Source of the DNA: CAYSQW01 sp964433135
Lineage (GTDB): Bacteria > Acidobacteriota > Aminicenantia > Aminicenantales > Aminicenantaceae
DNA: 21,151 nt
Assembly (NCBI GenBank): GCA_964433135.1
Contig: CAYSQW010000059.1
Location: forward strand, 1 to 21,151
Direction: 5' to 3'
Below, piece by piece: positions 1-8,156 of the stretch (positions within the stretch are counted from its first letter, which is position 1; each line of letters opens with the position of its first letter). The notes below the pieces were generated by a model. It was not told the DNA's origin. It saw only the letters and a program-made list of their open reading frames with translations, and did no database searches. The translations under genes were made by a program, and so were the position numbers.

Positions 1-93
1 GCCGGGGACAAAGATCTGAGTCGAGAAAAATCACTGTATCTCCGGCCCAGATGGGGAGACCATGACAAAATCCACACGGTCTATCCCGATTGA
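1..93 (+). CDS. Possible C-terminal end of a gene cut by the left edge
   Basis: Frame 1 is open from the first base for 30 codons and stops at TGA 91-93; the predicted tail ends HDKIHTVYPD. It would converge with the minus-strand hydrolase, whose stop lies 12 bases further on, which is a plausible gene arrangement. I recognise no family. Thirty open codons at a window edge can arise by chance, so this is a tentative call. Confidence 0.3.
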   Translation, partial: AGDKDLSREKSLYLRPRWGDHDKIHTVYPD

Positions 94-105
94 AATGGAA
101 GCGGA

Positions 106-1554
106 TCACTTCATTTTTGTGCTGTAGTTGCTGTTGCGCCACATACGATGCACCCGGCCCGACTCATCGCGTTCGAAGACCAGCTCCTCACCCAGCGTTT
201 CGTCCTTGCGGATCCGGCGGAATACATCTTCCTCGATGTGCCGGTACAGAGTGAGCCCGGACGCGGGATTCGAGGACGGCAGGCCCAGGACGGCAAGTTT
301 CCCGTACCAGGACAGCACGACCGATTCACCCGACCAGGGCTGAGCGGTATAGGTTCCGGCATAGACCTCGAGGTCGGTCCCCGGAGCGGACTTTTCCGGT
401 TTGCCCTCTTCCGCCTTTTTGAGCACCGCCCGCATGCCGTTGATATACTTATCCGGGCTGACTCCCTGGGCGTTGATCATAGCCACAAAGGCTTTCTTTT
501 TTCGGGAATCTATCTTTATACTTGTTCTGTAACCCGGGCAGGAACCGCCGTGTCCGACCATGGATCGCCCGTCCACTTCGCTTACGGAAAAACCCAAGCC
601 CCAGGCCGTCTTCCAGTCCGGGTCCACCCAGTGAACGCGGTGCATCTCCCGCAGCGTGGACGCCTTGAGGATCTCTTCTCCCCCGTTTTCCAAGAGCCGA
701 AGCTGCCAAACAGCAAAACGGGCCAGGTCCTCGGCCGTCGAAGAGAATCCCGCCGCGGGTTTGATGCCCTCGGCTTGAAAGAACGGCACCACATCCCGGC
801 TGCCGTCCCTTTTCAAGGCGCTGTAACCGGTCGCCAGCTTCCCTCCCCACAGGGATTCGGGAAGCACCGTGCGCGTGTCGGCCATCTGCAGAGGTTTTAA
901 AATATGATCCCGTATGTAGCGGTCGTACGGCACTCCCGAAACCTCCGACACGACCTCACCCAGAAGGGTCAAACCCAAGTTGCTGTATTGGAAATAGGTC
1001 GAGGCCGGATAAAGGGTTTTCTGGCCGCCGAGCCTGGCTTTTATCTGCTCCCGGGTCGGAAAGGGAAACTCCGGACCCGTCCAGTAGGGATAATCCGCCT
1101 CACGGGGCAGTCCCGATGAATGGGTGAGCACGGAACGCACGGTGATGGGCCCGCTGTCCTTGAACCGCTGCTCCAGATTGAACCAGGGCAGAAGGTCGGC
1201 GATGCGGTCTTCCAGCCGGAGCCTGCCCGCGTCGCGGTTCCGCATGATCGCGATGGAAGTAAACAGCTTGGAGATGGAACAGATACTGTAGATCGTATCC
1301 GGACCCGCAGGGATTTCCTTTTCCACATCCGCCAGTCCGTACCCCCTGCTGAAAAGGATATCCTGATCACTGACAAAGGAAACCGATATGCCAGGCAGCC
1401 GGTCGTAATCGCGCATGGCTTCCAGCCAGGTGTCTATAACATGCAAGGCCGGAGAATAATCATACGCCGAAGTTTCCTGGGCCTGAGAAATCCCCCGCAC
1501 CCCTCCCATCAGTAAAAATACCAGTGCAGCACAAATCACAATCCTCTTTTTCAA
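106..1554 (-). CDS. Exported serine beta-lactamase-fold hydrolase (class C / penicillin-binding-protein-like)
   Basis: A 482-residue protein of the beta-lactamase (class C, S12 peptidase/esterase-like) family. Residues 1-25 form a signal peptide (KKR, hydrophobic core, AQA-like end), so it acts in the periplasm or outside the cell. The three family motifs are present: SxxK at S93-I-S-K96 (nucleophile and general base), YxN at Y190-S-N192 and HGG at H335-G-G337. After about residue 390 a small C-terminal domain resembles the beta-barrel tail of such hydrolases. The start is TTG at 1554, chosen because it keeps the signal peptide intact and has AAGGAGGG five bases upstream (complement of 1560-1567). 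The family includes esterases, D-aminopeptidases and beta-lactamases, so the substrate cannot be assigned. It lies 73 bases downstream of another minus-strand gene and may share its transcript. Confidence 0.9.
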   Translation of the reverse strand: MKKRIVICAALVFLLMGGVRGISQAQETSAYDYSPALHVIDTWLEAMRDYDRLPGISVSFVSDQDILFSRGYGLADVEKEIPAGPDTIYSICSISKLFTSIAIMRNRDAGRLRLEDRIADLLPWFNLEQRFKDSGPITVRSVLTHSSGLPREADYPYWTGPEFPFPTREQIKARLGGQKTLYPASTYFQYSNLGLTLLGEVVSEVSGVPYDRYIRDHILKPLQMADTRTVLPESLWGGKLATGYSALKRDGSRDVVPFFQAEGIKPAAGFSSTAEDLARFAVWQLRLLENGGEEILKASTLREMHRVHWVDPDWKTAWGLGFSVSEVDGRSMVGHGGSCPGYRTSIKIDSRKKKAFVAMINAQGVSPDKYINGMRAVLKKAEEGKPEKSAPGTDLEVYAGTYTAQPWSGESVVLSWYGKLAVLGLPSSNPASGLTLYRHIEEDVFRRIRKDETLGEELVFERDESGRVHRMWRNSNYSTKMK

Positions 1555-1570
1555 TGTTTCCCTCCTTACC

Positions 1571-1640
1571 CTGATTTCCTATTCCCCATTCCCCATCCTC
1601 AATTCATAATTTCCTATTCTTAATTCCCTATTCACTATTC
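1571..1640 (-). repeat. Ten tandem heptamers, minus-strand consensus GAATAGG
   Basis: Read on the minus strand from 1640 to 1571, the sequence splits into exactly ten 7-base units: GAATAGT, GAATAGG, GAATTAA, GAATAGG, AAATTAT, GAATTGA, GGATGGG, GAATGGG, GAATAGG, AAATCAG. Three units match GAATAGG exactly and most others differ by one to four bases. The array begins inside the last codons of the upstream membrane-protein gene, and its second unit supplies that gene's TAG stop (1628-1630). It ends just before the Shine-Dalgarno sequence of the serine-hydrolase gene. No homologous array was seen elsewhere in the window. Confidence 0.8.
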
Positions 1641-2479
1641 CTGAAGCTGCGAAAAATCGTGCGGATAAGAACGAATAAAGCGGAGCCCAAAACCGCCGCC
1701 CAGAAGGGCATGAACATTTCGATTCCCGGGAATCCAAAAAAGACCGCTGCCGGGATCACTGACGAAAGGGCCAGGATCTGAGCGGCGATCACCCGGGAAG
1801 GCTGTAGAATCTCCCCGGTCAAGTCGCCCCGGCTGCGAAGGGAACGCGCCCCGATGACAACCGGAATAAAAGAAAGCGCCGTCAGAAAGACAAAGCCGAT
1901 GGGCAGTATGGGATTGTGAGATATCCGGAACAATACCGGTTCCCTTATCAAAACCCACACCGCTCCCAAAAGCGGAATCACGGCCAGCCTCCACTGCCTT
2001 TGCCGCTTTGGAGGGAGAACGCCGTCACAAACCAGTGCGGCCGCGGTCATCACGCCGGCGATCCAATTCCCCCTGATGATCATCCACACGCTCAATCCGA
2101 TCAAGAAAAAAGAATCCATGAGGGTAGCGGGAAGCCCGGTGGTCCGGTTGACGATCCGCATCAGGACCAGCAGCCAGAGCAATGCCGAAAGTGCGGGGGG
2201 ATTCAAGAACGGCACGGTGCCCGCCGCCAGGCCCGCGCCGACAAAGGCCGCTGCGTCATGATCCGGATCCAGTTCCCGCCCGAGCGCCCATGCCAGGAAT
2301 ACGGCCAGGCCGGCTGCCGCTCCCCGGTACGCGCCTTCGAAAACGGCGGCGCCGGAAACCCATAGAAAGATCACTCCCCCGATGGTATAGAGGATTGTGA
2401 TGGCAGCGATAAGACGGTTTGTGGGGTAGCTCGGATCGATCGTTCGCCCGATAGCGGACAGCCTCCGTTTTTCTTCCAT
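1628..2479 (-). CDS. Polytopic membrane protein of unknown function
   Basis: A 283-residue protein with about seven or eight hydrophobic segments and short charged loops, so an inner-membrane protein. I do not recognise its family. The most distinctive soluble patch is GRELDPDHDAAAF (around residues 66-78), between two membrane segments, with several acidic residues that look conserved rather than random. The start is ATG at 2479 with only a weak GGA upstream. The C-terminus (FRNSE) and the stop codon lie inside a tandem heptamer array, so the last few residues may differ between strains. It is upstream of the serine hydrolase on the same strand. It could be a small transporter or a membrane-embedded enzyme; nothing visible decides this. 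Confidence 0.75.
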   Translation of the reverse strand: MEEKRRLSAIGRTIDPSYPTNRLIAAITILYTIGGVIFLWVSGAAVFEGAYRGAAAGLAVFLAWALGRELDPDHDAAAFVGAGLAAGTVPFLNPPALSALLWLLVLMRIVNRTTGLPATLMDSFFLIGLSVWMIIRGNWIAGVMTAAALVCDGVLPPKRQRQWRLAVIPLLGAVWVLIREPVLFRISHNPILPIGFVFLTALSFIPVVIGARSLRSRGDLTGEILQPSRVIAAQILALSSVIPAAVFFGFPGIEMFMPFWAAVLGSALFVLIRTIFRSFRNSE

Positions 2480-2839
2480 AGCAATTCCAGTAAAGAAAGC
2501 CTATCAAAGATTTTTCGGCTCGGCAACCCTATCCGATCCGGAAATATCCGCCGGCCCGGCTGCGGTGTCATGCTTCCACCGCCGCCGATTATTTCATCGA
2601 TATCCCCGAGCGACTAAAATTATGTAAAAACAACTTATATCGCATCCACCGAAATACACGTATCACCAAGTAGATGAACGCATCCCGAAGCTCTTCGATC
2701 GCCGGAACAATGAGATCCGGCCTCAACAAATTATGCAAAACGGCTTCAACACATTTCTGCTCTCCCTCCGGCTTGTGATATGATGCTGGTGAATCGGGGC
2801 CGGAAACAGAGTTTTCCCGTCTCCGGAAGGTCCAAGCCC
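2480..2839. other. Intergenic region between divergent genes
   Basis: About 360 bases between a minus-strand gene start (2479) and the preferred start of the acyltransferase fusion (2840). It holds a GC-rich potential hairpin near 2550-2570, an AT-rich stretch at about 2610-2640 and a plus-strand extended -10 element at 2776-2784. An open frame on the minus strand (2589-2867) was considered and not accepted. No RNA gene or mobile element was seen. Confidence 0.5.
2776..2784 (+). promoter_or_regulatory. Extended -10 promoter element upstream of the acyltransferase fusion gene
   Basis: TGATATGAT fits the extended -10 pattern TGnTATAAT with one mismatch. There is no good -35 hexamer at 17 bases, which extended -10 promoters can tolerate. 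Transcription would start near 2791. The ATGATG at 2780-2785 would then lie within the promoter, supporting ATG 2840 as the start codon. Confidence 0.45.
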
Positions 2840-4921
2840 ATGCGACACACCGGAAAAGACTTTTCACTGGTCAACCGCCGATATACCCTATTGACCACGG
2901 TCGTCGATTTCATCATCGCGCTGGTTCTCTCGGAAAGGTTGACCGGACTGCCGGAGTTCGGCGGTGCCCTTTTCATATCTCTCCAGGTCTGGGTGCTTTA
3001 CTTCCGTCTCTTCCGAAAAAGGGTCCTGGCGGCGCTTCCTCAGAGGATCCGAAAACGCCGCGCTTATGTTCTTGGAGCATCCATTTTTCTCAGCGCCATG
3101 CTTTTCATCCTTTATCCCGAGATCATCGACGCCCCGCACTCCATCGTTCTATTCGGCGTGTTGATCCTGATGCAGGCCCGAAGCATCGCTCTGGACATCG
3201 TCATTTCCGCATCCCGGAGGCCCTCGCTGAGAACCCGGTGGGTCCGAAGGAGAGCCCGACGGCTGTCCACGTGGATCATCCTTTTCTCCCTGGCCGGCGT
3301 TACGGCACTGGCTTTTCTGGTCGGAGAAAGCACGGCGCGTTGGACCATCATCATCGCATTTTTGATCAGCAGCATTCTGGTGATTATTCTCCAGATCGTG
3401 GACCACGCATCCACCGTGCGCCTCCCCAAAATACGCGTGGAAGAGATACGGGATATCCGGAGCATCGGCGTTTATAACATCTACATAAAAACCATCACCT
3501 ATATCCTGATCGCCGTGCAGGTCGTGCTCATGATGTTCGTGAGCTATCTCATCTACCTGCCGAGCATCGGTCTGACCGAAATGGTGATCAGTCTCGTCAT
3601 CCTGTCGGTACTGGTCCCCTTCATCATCGCCGTCGTCGACCGCTTGATCAAGCGCTTCCATTGGAAGGATTTCGGAGCCGATACGCTGATCATCCTGGGA
3701 GCGGCGCTCTGGCTGGTATCAAGCTACGCGCTGTTTCGATCGCTCGAACAGGGCCGCACCATCGTCATCTTCGTGTTCATGCTGCAGAGCATCATCGGCG
3801 CGGCTCTCGTATTCACGGCCGTTATCTCCATGGAGCACGACATCCGGGAAGTCGTTCGCTTCGTCCGAGGCGACGTCGATGACGACATCCTCACCATCAA
3901 TGCGGGCATGAATTACGAATGGGCGCTCCTCATGGGACAGATCCTGTCGCTGCTCGTCTTCACCTTGATCGGCGCACTCCGCGGGGGTGCCGCGGAAGGG
4001 ATCCGGTACGGGATCACGATCACGAAATTCGCTTTTACGCTGCTGCCCGCGGTATTCATCTGGCTGGCCCTGAATTATTCTCTCAAACAGCCTCTCACCC
4101 GGGAATACGTGGAAAAACTGCGGCGTTACTTTACCCTGAAGAAGCAGGGCCTCGAAAACGAAAGATTGACCGAGCGCCTGAACCTGGTCCTGGTCAAAAA
4201 ATACACGCGGCGTTACGGATTGAAGCTGCTGGCCCTGCTTTTCAAGCCGTTCTGGTCCCATAAAGTCATCGGAAAGGAAAAGGTCAAGGACAAGGACGGC
4301 TCCGTCATCTTCATCTGCAACCACGGAAAACTCTACGGTCCCGTAATCACCAATCTCTATGTGCCGTTCGACTTTCGCCCCTGGATCATTTCGCATATGA
4401 TCGGCATCGAGGAAGTGACCCAATATATTTACAGCGGCTGGTTCAGCAAGCGGAAGTGGATTCCCAAACGGATGCGGATGCGGATCAGCCGCCTGTTCGC
4501 GCCGCTGATGGCCTGGGCCATGCGTTCCACCGATCCGATCCCGGTCTACCGCGAAAGTATCGGAAAGCTTAAAAAAACGGTCAAGCTGACGCTGGAAGCC
4601 ATGGAAGCGGAATACAATATCCTGATATTCCCGGAAGACAATACCCAAACGGGATACCGGTCCGATGAGGTTATCGACTTTTTCACGGGATTCGCATCCC
4701 TCGGCAGGGCATACTATAAAAGAACCGGACGGCGCACGGTATTCTACCCCGTTTACGCCAGCCGGAAAAAACGCATCATTTCATTTGGAGACGGCATCAC
4801 CTATGATCCCTCCAACGATGCCCGCAGCGAAAAACAACGGATCATCCAATCGCTGAGGGAAGCCATCAGCCGGCAGGCCGCGGAGATCGAGGGAACGTCT
4901 CCGCTTGAAAGCGGAGACTGA
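2840..4921 (+). CDS. Multi-spanning membrane protein fused to a PlsC-like lysophospholipid acyltransferase domain
   Basis: A 693-residue protein. The first roughly 430 residues hold many hydrophobic segments with basic loops. The last roughly 220 residues form a soluble PlsC/LPLAT-like domain, which in that family moves acyl chains onto lysophospholipids or other acceptors at the inner membrane. Motifs seen: NHGKLYGP around H495 (block I), PIPVYR (block III-like) and FPED at 597-600 (like FPEGT). In block I the usual HxxxxD aspartate is Gly, so activity is uncertain. The start is ATG 2840 because GGAAGG (2825-2830) lies nine bases upstream; an in-frame ATG at 2780 would add 20 residues but overlaps the likely promoter. 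The N-terminal half could be a transporter-like domain (for example a lipid flippase), which would pair logically with acyl transfer. The acceptor is unknown. Confidence 0.75.
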   Translation: MRHTGKDFSLVNRRYTLLTTVVDFIIALVLSERLTGLPEFGGALFISLQVWVLYFRLFRKRVLAALPQRIRKRRAYVLGASIFLSAMLFILYPEIIDAPHSIVLFGVLILMQARSIALDIVISASRRPSLRTRWVRRRARRLSTWIILFSLAGVTALAFLVGESTARWTIIIAFLISSILVIILQIVDHASTVRLPKIRVEEIRDIRSIGVYNIYIKTITYILIAVQVVLMMFVSYLIYLPSIGLTEMVISLVILSVLVPFIIAVVDRLIKRFHWKDFGADTLIILGAALWLVSSYALFRSLEQGRTIVIFVFMLQSIIGAALVFTAVISMEHDIREVVRFVRGDVDDDILTINAGMNYEWALLMGQILSLLVFTLIGALRGGAAEGIRYGITITKFAFTLLPAVFIWLALNYSLKQPLTREYVEKLRRYFTLKKQGLENERLTERLNLVLVKKYTRRYGLKLLALLFKPFWSHKVIGKEKVKDKDGSVIFICNHGKLYGPVITNLYVPFDFRPWIISHMIGIEEVTQYIYSGWFSKRKWIPKRMRMRISRLFAPLMAWAMRSTDPIPVYRESIGKLKKTVKLTLEAMEAEYNILIFPEDNTQTGYRSDEVIDFFTGFASLGRAYYKRTGRRTVFYPVYASRKKRIISFGDGITYDPSNDARSEKQRIIQSLREAISRQAAEIEGTSPLESGD
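4897..4918. terminator. Perfect hairpin at the end of the acyltransferase gene, between convergent genes
   Basis: GTCTCCGCTT at 4897-4906 is fully complementary to AAGCGGAGAC at 4909-4918, giving about 9 bp with a TGAA tetraloop. It ends directly before the TGA stop at 4919-4921. There is no U-tract on either strand. It may act as a bidirectional terminator or a 3'-end stabiliser for the two convergent transcripts. Confidence 0.45.
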
Positions 4922-4970
4922 ATCCGGTATACCGCCGTTCATCCGGCATGGGGCCGTTCTTCTCTCCGCT

Positions 4971-5567
4971 TCAATGCGGCGCGTTCGCCAGCATGATGAT
5001 GAGCGCCTCATAACCAAGAGCGTCGAAGATATCCTCCACGGAATCGGTGTAGTAGGAATCGTGGCTTATCAGGTGATCCTTGAGCATGAAGGTGTTGTAA
5101 TCGAGATCCAACGCGCCGAAATGCGTCGCCAGCACGCAGCCGACCGCGCTCAGACCGCAGAGGAAAACCGTGTTGATCCCCTGTTCACGCAGCATGTTGT
5201 CGAGTTCGGTTTTTTTAAAGGCGTTGGGGAAGTTCTTCACGATCTTGGGATCATCGGGCTCGATCTGTACGGTCTCGGGAAAGGCGAATCCCTCGCTTCC
5301 GGGTTCGGGTCCGTATTTCAGATCACTGTGATAAACCCGGATTATGGGAAAACCGTGGGCCCGAAACAACCTGATGGCGCCGTTGATCCGGCTCATTCCG
5401 ATCCTTACATCCTTTTCCGCCATCAGGGGCAGGTAAGCATTTTGAATATCGATAACCAAAAGGGCCGGTTTCATCGCCTTGCTCTGCTGAAGATCAGGAG
5501 AATTGGGGTAAATGAAGACGGCCGCCCCCAAAAGGAACAGGGTCAATCCGATGACGGTTTTTTTCAT
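4971..5567 (-). CDS. Exported isochorismatase-like cysteine hydrolase
   Basis: A 198-residue protein of the isochorismatase/nicotinamidase-like cysteine hydrolase superfamily. The catalytic triad can be placed at D40 (in LLVIDIQNAY), K111 (in IVKNFPNAF) and C144 (in GLSAVGCVLAT). Members hydrolyse small amides, imides or vinyl ethers; the substrate is not predictable here. Unusually, residues 1-20 form a signal peptide or membrane anchor, whereas most family members are cytoplasmic. The ATG start has GGAGG four bases upstream (complement near 5572-5576). It is 30 bases downstream of the alpha/beta hydrolase gene on the same strand, so the two are probably co-transcribed. The family call is firm; the cellular location rests on the N-terminal hydrophobic segment. 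Confidence 0.85.
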   Translation of the reverse strand: MKKTVIGLTLFLLGAAVFIYPNSPDLQQSKAMKPALLVIDIQNAYLPLMAEKDVRIGMSRINGAIRLFRAHGFPIIRVYHSDLKYGPEPGSEGFAFPETVQIEPDDPKIVKNFPNAFKKTELDNMLREQGINTVFLCGLSAVGCVLATHFGALDLDYNTFMLKDHLISHDSYYTDSVEDIFDALGYEALIIMLANAPH

Positions 5568-5597
5568 GTTTCCTCCTCGATCGGGACCGCCGTCATC

Positions 5598-8015
5598 TCA
5601 CGGGGCTCCCGAAGATCGATAAGACTCAAAACCGACGTTATCCAGGATAACGACACCCGAGGGGGTCCGATCGAAGACGAGCCGGATTTCCCGGAGATCC
5701 TTCGGATCGAATCCCGTGGGGCCCGATAAAAACTTGGCCAACGGCAGTTCGAACGTCTGCATGGTGGGTTCGTAATCGCTCTTCCAAAGCCGTTTCTCAT
5801 TCGGCAGCTTGCTGAACCGCGAACGGATTATGGGGGGAACGGGCATAAAATCCATTATCACCCGCCTGACCGCGGCATCCCGCTTCCCGACCAACTCGAT
5901 GCTGAATTCAATCAATGCTTCCGGCTCATCCTTATCCGTTTTGTCCTCATCGTCTGCTTTCTTACCTTCATACGTATTTTCATTCTCAGGGTTTTCTTCT
6001 TCGTCCTCATCAGGCTCCGGAGGCTCCTCATCCAATGCGGCCAGCGTGAAAACCAGCCTGGAATCAGAATTCAGTCCTTGTTCAGCCCCGAAATCCCCCG
6101 GCAGTCTCAGCGCATACACCGCCGTTTTTTCTCCGGGAACCTCGGTTCCGGGTTCCCCCCAGCCGATGACGGCCGCATTGTTTTCCTTGGTTCCTCCCGC
6201 TCTGAAACTCAGGTCTTCTTCCCGCCACACGGTCAGGTTTTCTCCTCCGATCACCACCCCCGCCCGCGATCCCGTGGTCACGTCCACGTCCTCGTCATAT
6301 CCGGCCAGCAGCGAAAACGAAGAATCCTCGTATCGGCTGATCAGGATATCATCGGGAAGCCAATCGAGACCATGCCGGTAGTCCCGAAAAAAAGGCCGGT
6401 ATCCGGTTTCTCCATGCAACGTACACTCGAGAAAGGCCGCGATGGCGGCCTTTCCGAGTTTGCGCTGTTCTTCTCCGTCCAGCAGCGGTTTCCGGTTGAT
6501 CAGCCACCCGAGCGGCCGCCCCCAATCATTGTCGCCCCACGTGGTGTTGAACTGCCCGTGGTTGGAGCGGTAGGAATAAATCGCCGCTTTGAACCAGAAA
6601 CCACCGTCGGTGAACTTCACCCGGTTGTACTGCCGGATGCCCATAAAAATCGCTACATCCGAATCATGCGCGCCCTGCAGCACGAGGTAGTTGAGATTTT
6701 CAAGCGGGGTCGGACGTCCAGTCGGCTTGTACTGTCCGTCACTGGGCGCGATGGCGCAGACGGCCTTGATATTGAACCCGAAATCGAAATCGAGAGTCGC
6801 GTCATCGGGATAGTGTTTCAAGCGGTTGAAAGCCCCGGCGATCGCCGCCGCCTCCCCGCCCCGGGAATGGCCGATCAATGCGATGTTCTCCATGTCCACT
6901 TTGCCGAAGAAAGGATTCCCGGCCGTTCGATTCCACTCCCGCCAGACTTGGAGATGCTTGAGAAGCATCCAGCCGCGTCCGTCGTTCTCCTTTTTCAATC
7001 CGCTGAAAAACGAACCGTTGAAAAAATTCTCGTCCACGGATACGAAGATGAATCCCCGTCCGGCCAGCAGCTCACCAAGATAGGCGTAGCCGGGATCGGA
7101 ATAATCTTCCATCGAGTGGTTGCCGTGAACGATCAGAACCAATGGGAAGGGATCGTCGCCCTTCGGATACCAGACACGTCCGTTGACGGGGAACGCGTCG
7201 ATATCGAATCCCCAGTACCACTTCCTGAGCTTCATCTTCCATCCCTTATTGCCCTCCAGCAGTACGGAGGCATCCACCGGATCGGTTATGATATCCGCTT
7301 TCTCCCCATACTCCGGGCGGCGTTTGTCCGTCCCGCTTCCGTAGGTCATCCGGAGCACGCCGTAGGGCCCGGGACGGGCGGGATTCGGCATGTCCAGCAT
7401 CTCCACATTCACGCCGGGTTCGGGTTTGGCCGTCAAATGCGCGTCATCTCCACGGCCCGCAAGCCTGACGACCAGGAAGGCATCCAGAGCCAACGGGATA
7501 AAGATCGCCAGCAGCACCAATCCTTTCCCGAGGAAGGGTTTGAATTTGAAATCCCGTTGGAATACGATGGCGAGGGCTCCGCCCAGGAGGGCATGGGCGC
7601 CCCCCAGAAGCAAAGCCGCGGTCAAAGCCATGGAAAAAGGGAAATGGAACTGCATCAGAATAAACAACAGGACGATAAACACGACCAGGCCCAACCCGGT
7701 TACAAAACGCGGGATCAAACTTAACAGCTTGAGGGTCAGAGCCGCTGCCGCCCCCATTAAAACCGCGAAAACCGCCAGAAGCAGAACCCCCGAAACCCCG
7801 TCGAGCAGTCCCGGGAATCCGGGTTTTATGAAAACCCCGGTCACGATAACCAGCGCCGTGATCAAAGCCGCAAGCCCCGCTGCCGCCCCCCGGCGGGTTC
7901 GTTTCATGGGCTGCAGCGCCTTCCAGGCCGCAGTCCCACAGCGGCGGATTCGCGCCCCTATGGTACTGCCGTTTGTGGAATTTTCTTTGCGGGAAGAATG
8001 GATGTCTGATTTCAT
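5598..8015 (-). CDS. Membrane-anchored alpha/beta hydrolase with C-terminal beta-rich domain
   Basis: An 805-residue protein. Residues about 43-185 hold roughly five or six membrane segments. An alpha/beta hydrolase domain follows (about 275-535): HGNH at 297-300 forms the oxyanion-hole region, GHSRGG at 382-387 carries the nucleophile S384, an acid is likely in GAHDSD (D451 or D453), and the histidine is probably H486 in SNHGQF. The fold resembles chlorophyllase, platelet-activating-factor acetylhydrolase and dienelactone hydrolase-like enzymes. The region after 560 looks like a beta-sandwich domain ending in VVILDNVGF, interrupted by a strongly acidic low-complexity stretch (about 662-700). 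The ATG at 8015 has AAGGAGGT seven bases upstream (complement of 8023-8030). It is the first gene of a two-gene minus-strand operon. It probably hydrolyses esters outside the membrane; the substrate is unknown. Confidence 0.85.
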   Translation of the reverse strand: MKSDIHSSRKENSTNGSTIGARIRRCGTAAWKALQPMKRTRRGAAAGLAALITALVIVTGVFIKPGFPGLLDGVSGVLLLAVFAVLMGAAAALTLKLLSLIPRFVTGLGLVVFIVLLFILMQFHFPFSMALTAALLLGGAHALLGGALAIVFQRDFKFKPFLGKGLVLLAIFIPLALDAFLVVRLAGRGDDAHLTAKPEPGVNVEMLDMPNPARPGPYGVLRMTYGSGTDKRRPEYGEKADIITDPVDASVLLEGNKGWKMKLRKWYWGFDIDAFPVNGRVWYPKGDDPFPLVLIVHGNHSMEDYSDPGYAYLGELLAGRGFIFVSVDENFFNGSFFSGLKKENDGRGWMLLKHLQVWREWNRTAGNPFFGKVDMENIALIGHSRGGEAAAIAGAFNRLKHYPDDATLDFDFGFNIKAVCAIAPSDGQYKPTGRPTPLENLNYLVLQGAHDSDVAIFMGIRQYNRVKFTDGGFWFKAAIYSYRSNHGQFNTTWGDNDWGRPLGWLINRKPLLDGEEQRKLGKAAIAAFLECTLHGETGYRPFFRDYRHGLDWLPDDILISRYEDSSFSLLAGYDEDVDVTTGSRAGVVIGGENLTVWREEDLSFRAGGTKENNAAVIGWGEPGTEVPGEKTAVYALRLPGDFGAEQGLNSDSRLVFTLAALDEEPPEPDEDEEENPENENTYEGKKADDEDKTDKDEPEALIEFSIELVGKRDAAVRRVIMDFMPVPPIIRSRFSKLPNEKRLWKSDYEPTMQTFELPLAKFLSGPTGFDPKDLREIRLVFDRTPSGVVILDNVGFESYRSSGAP

Positions 8016-8082
8016 GCGCGGAACCTCCTTATCGATAACGGCTCATCCACCCGTTGGGAACGAGTGTCTTTCCTTAACGGAA

Positions 8083-8112
8083 ATCTTAACTCAATCCCGA
8101 TACCGGGTGCAA
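8083..8112 (-). promoter_or_regulatory. Weak candidate promoter for the hydrolase operon
   Basis: On the minus strand TTGCAC (complement of 8107-8112) is followed after 18 bases by TAAGAT (complement of 8083-8088), a four-of-six match to the -10 consensus. Transcription would start near 8076, about 60 bases before the start codon. The match is weak. Confidence 0.25.
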
Positions 8113-8156
8113 CCATCCGAAGGAAACGATTGTTTTTAGATAAAAGGAGGGAAAGC

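Noticed and set aside
2589..2867. Minus-strand open frame of 92 codons upstream of the acyltransferase fusion
   Set aside because: It overlaps the likely promoter and start of the plus-strand gene, has no convincing ribosome site and shows no recognised domain, although its C-terminal half has a protein-like hydrophobic pattern.
3719..4648. Minus-strand open frame of 309 codons
   Set aside because: It is antisense to the acyltransferase fusion and has a charged, Asp/His/Gln-rich translation with no recognisable domain.
6078..7724. Plus-strand open frame of 548 codons
   Set aside because: It lies wholly opposite the alpha/beta hydrolase, which has clear motifs; the translation is rich in Arg, His, Gln and Pro without domain features, typical of an antisense shadow in GC-rich DNA.
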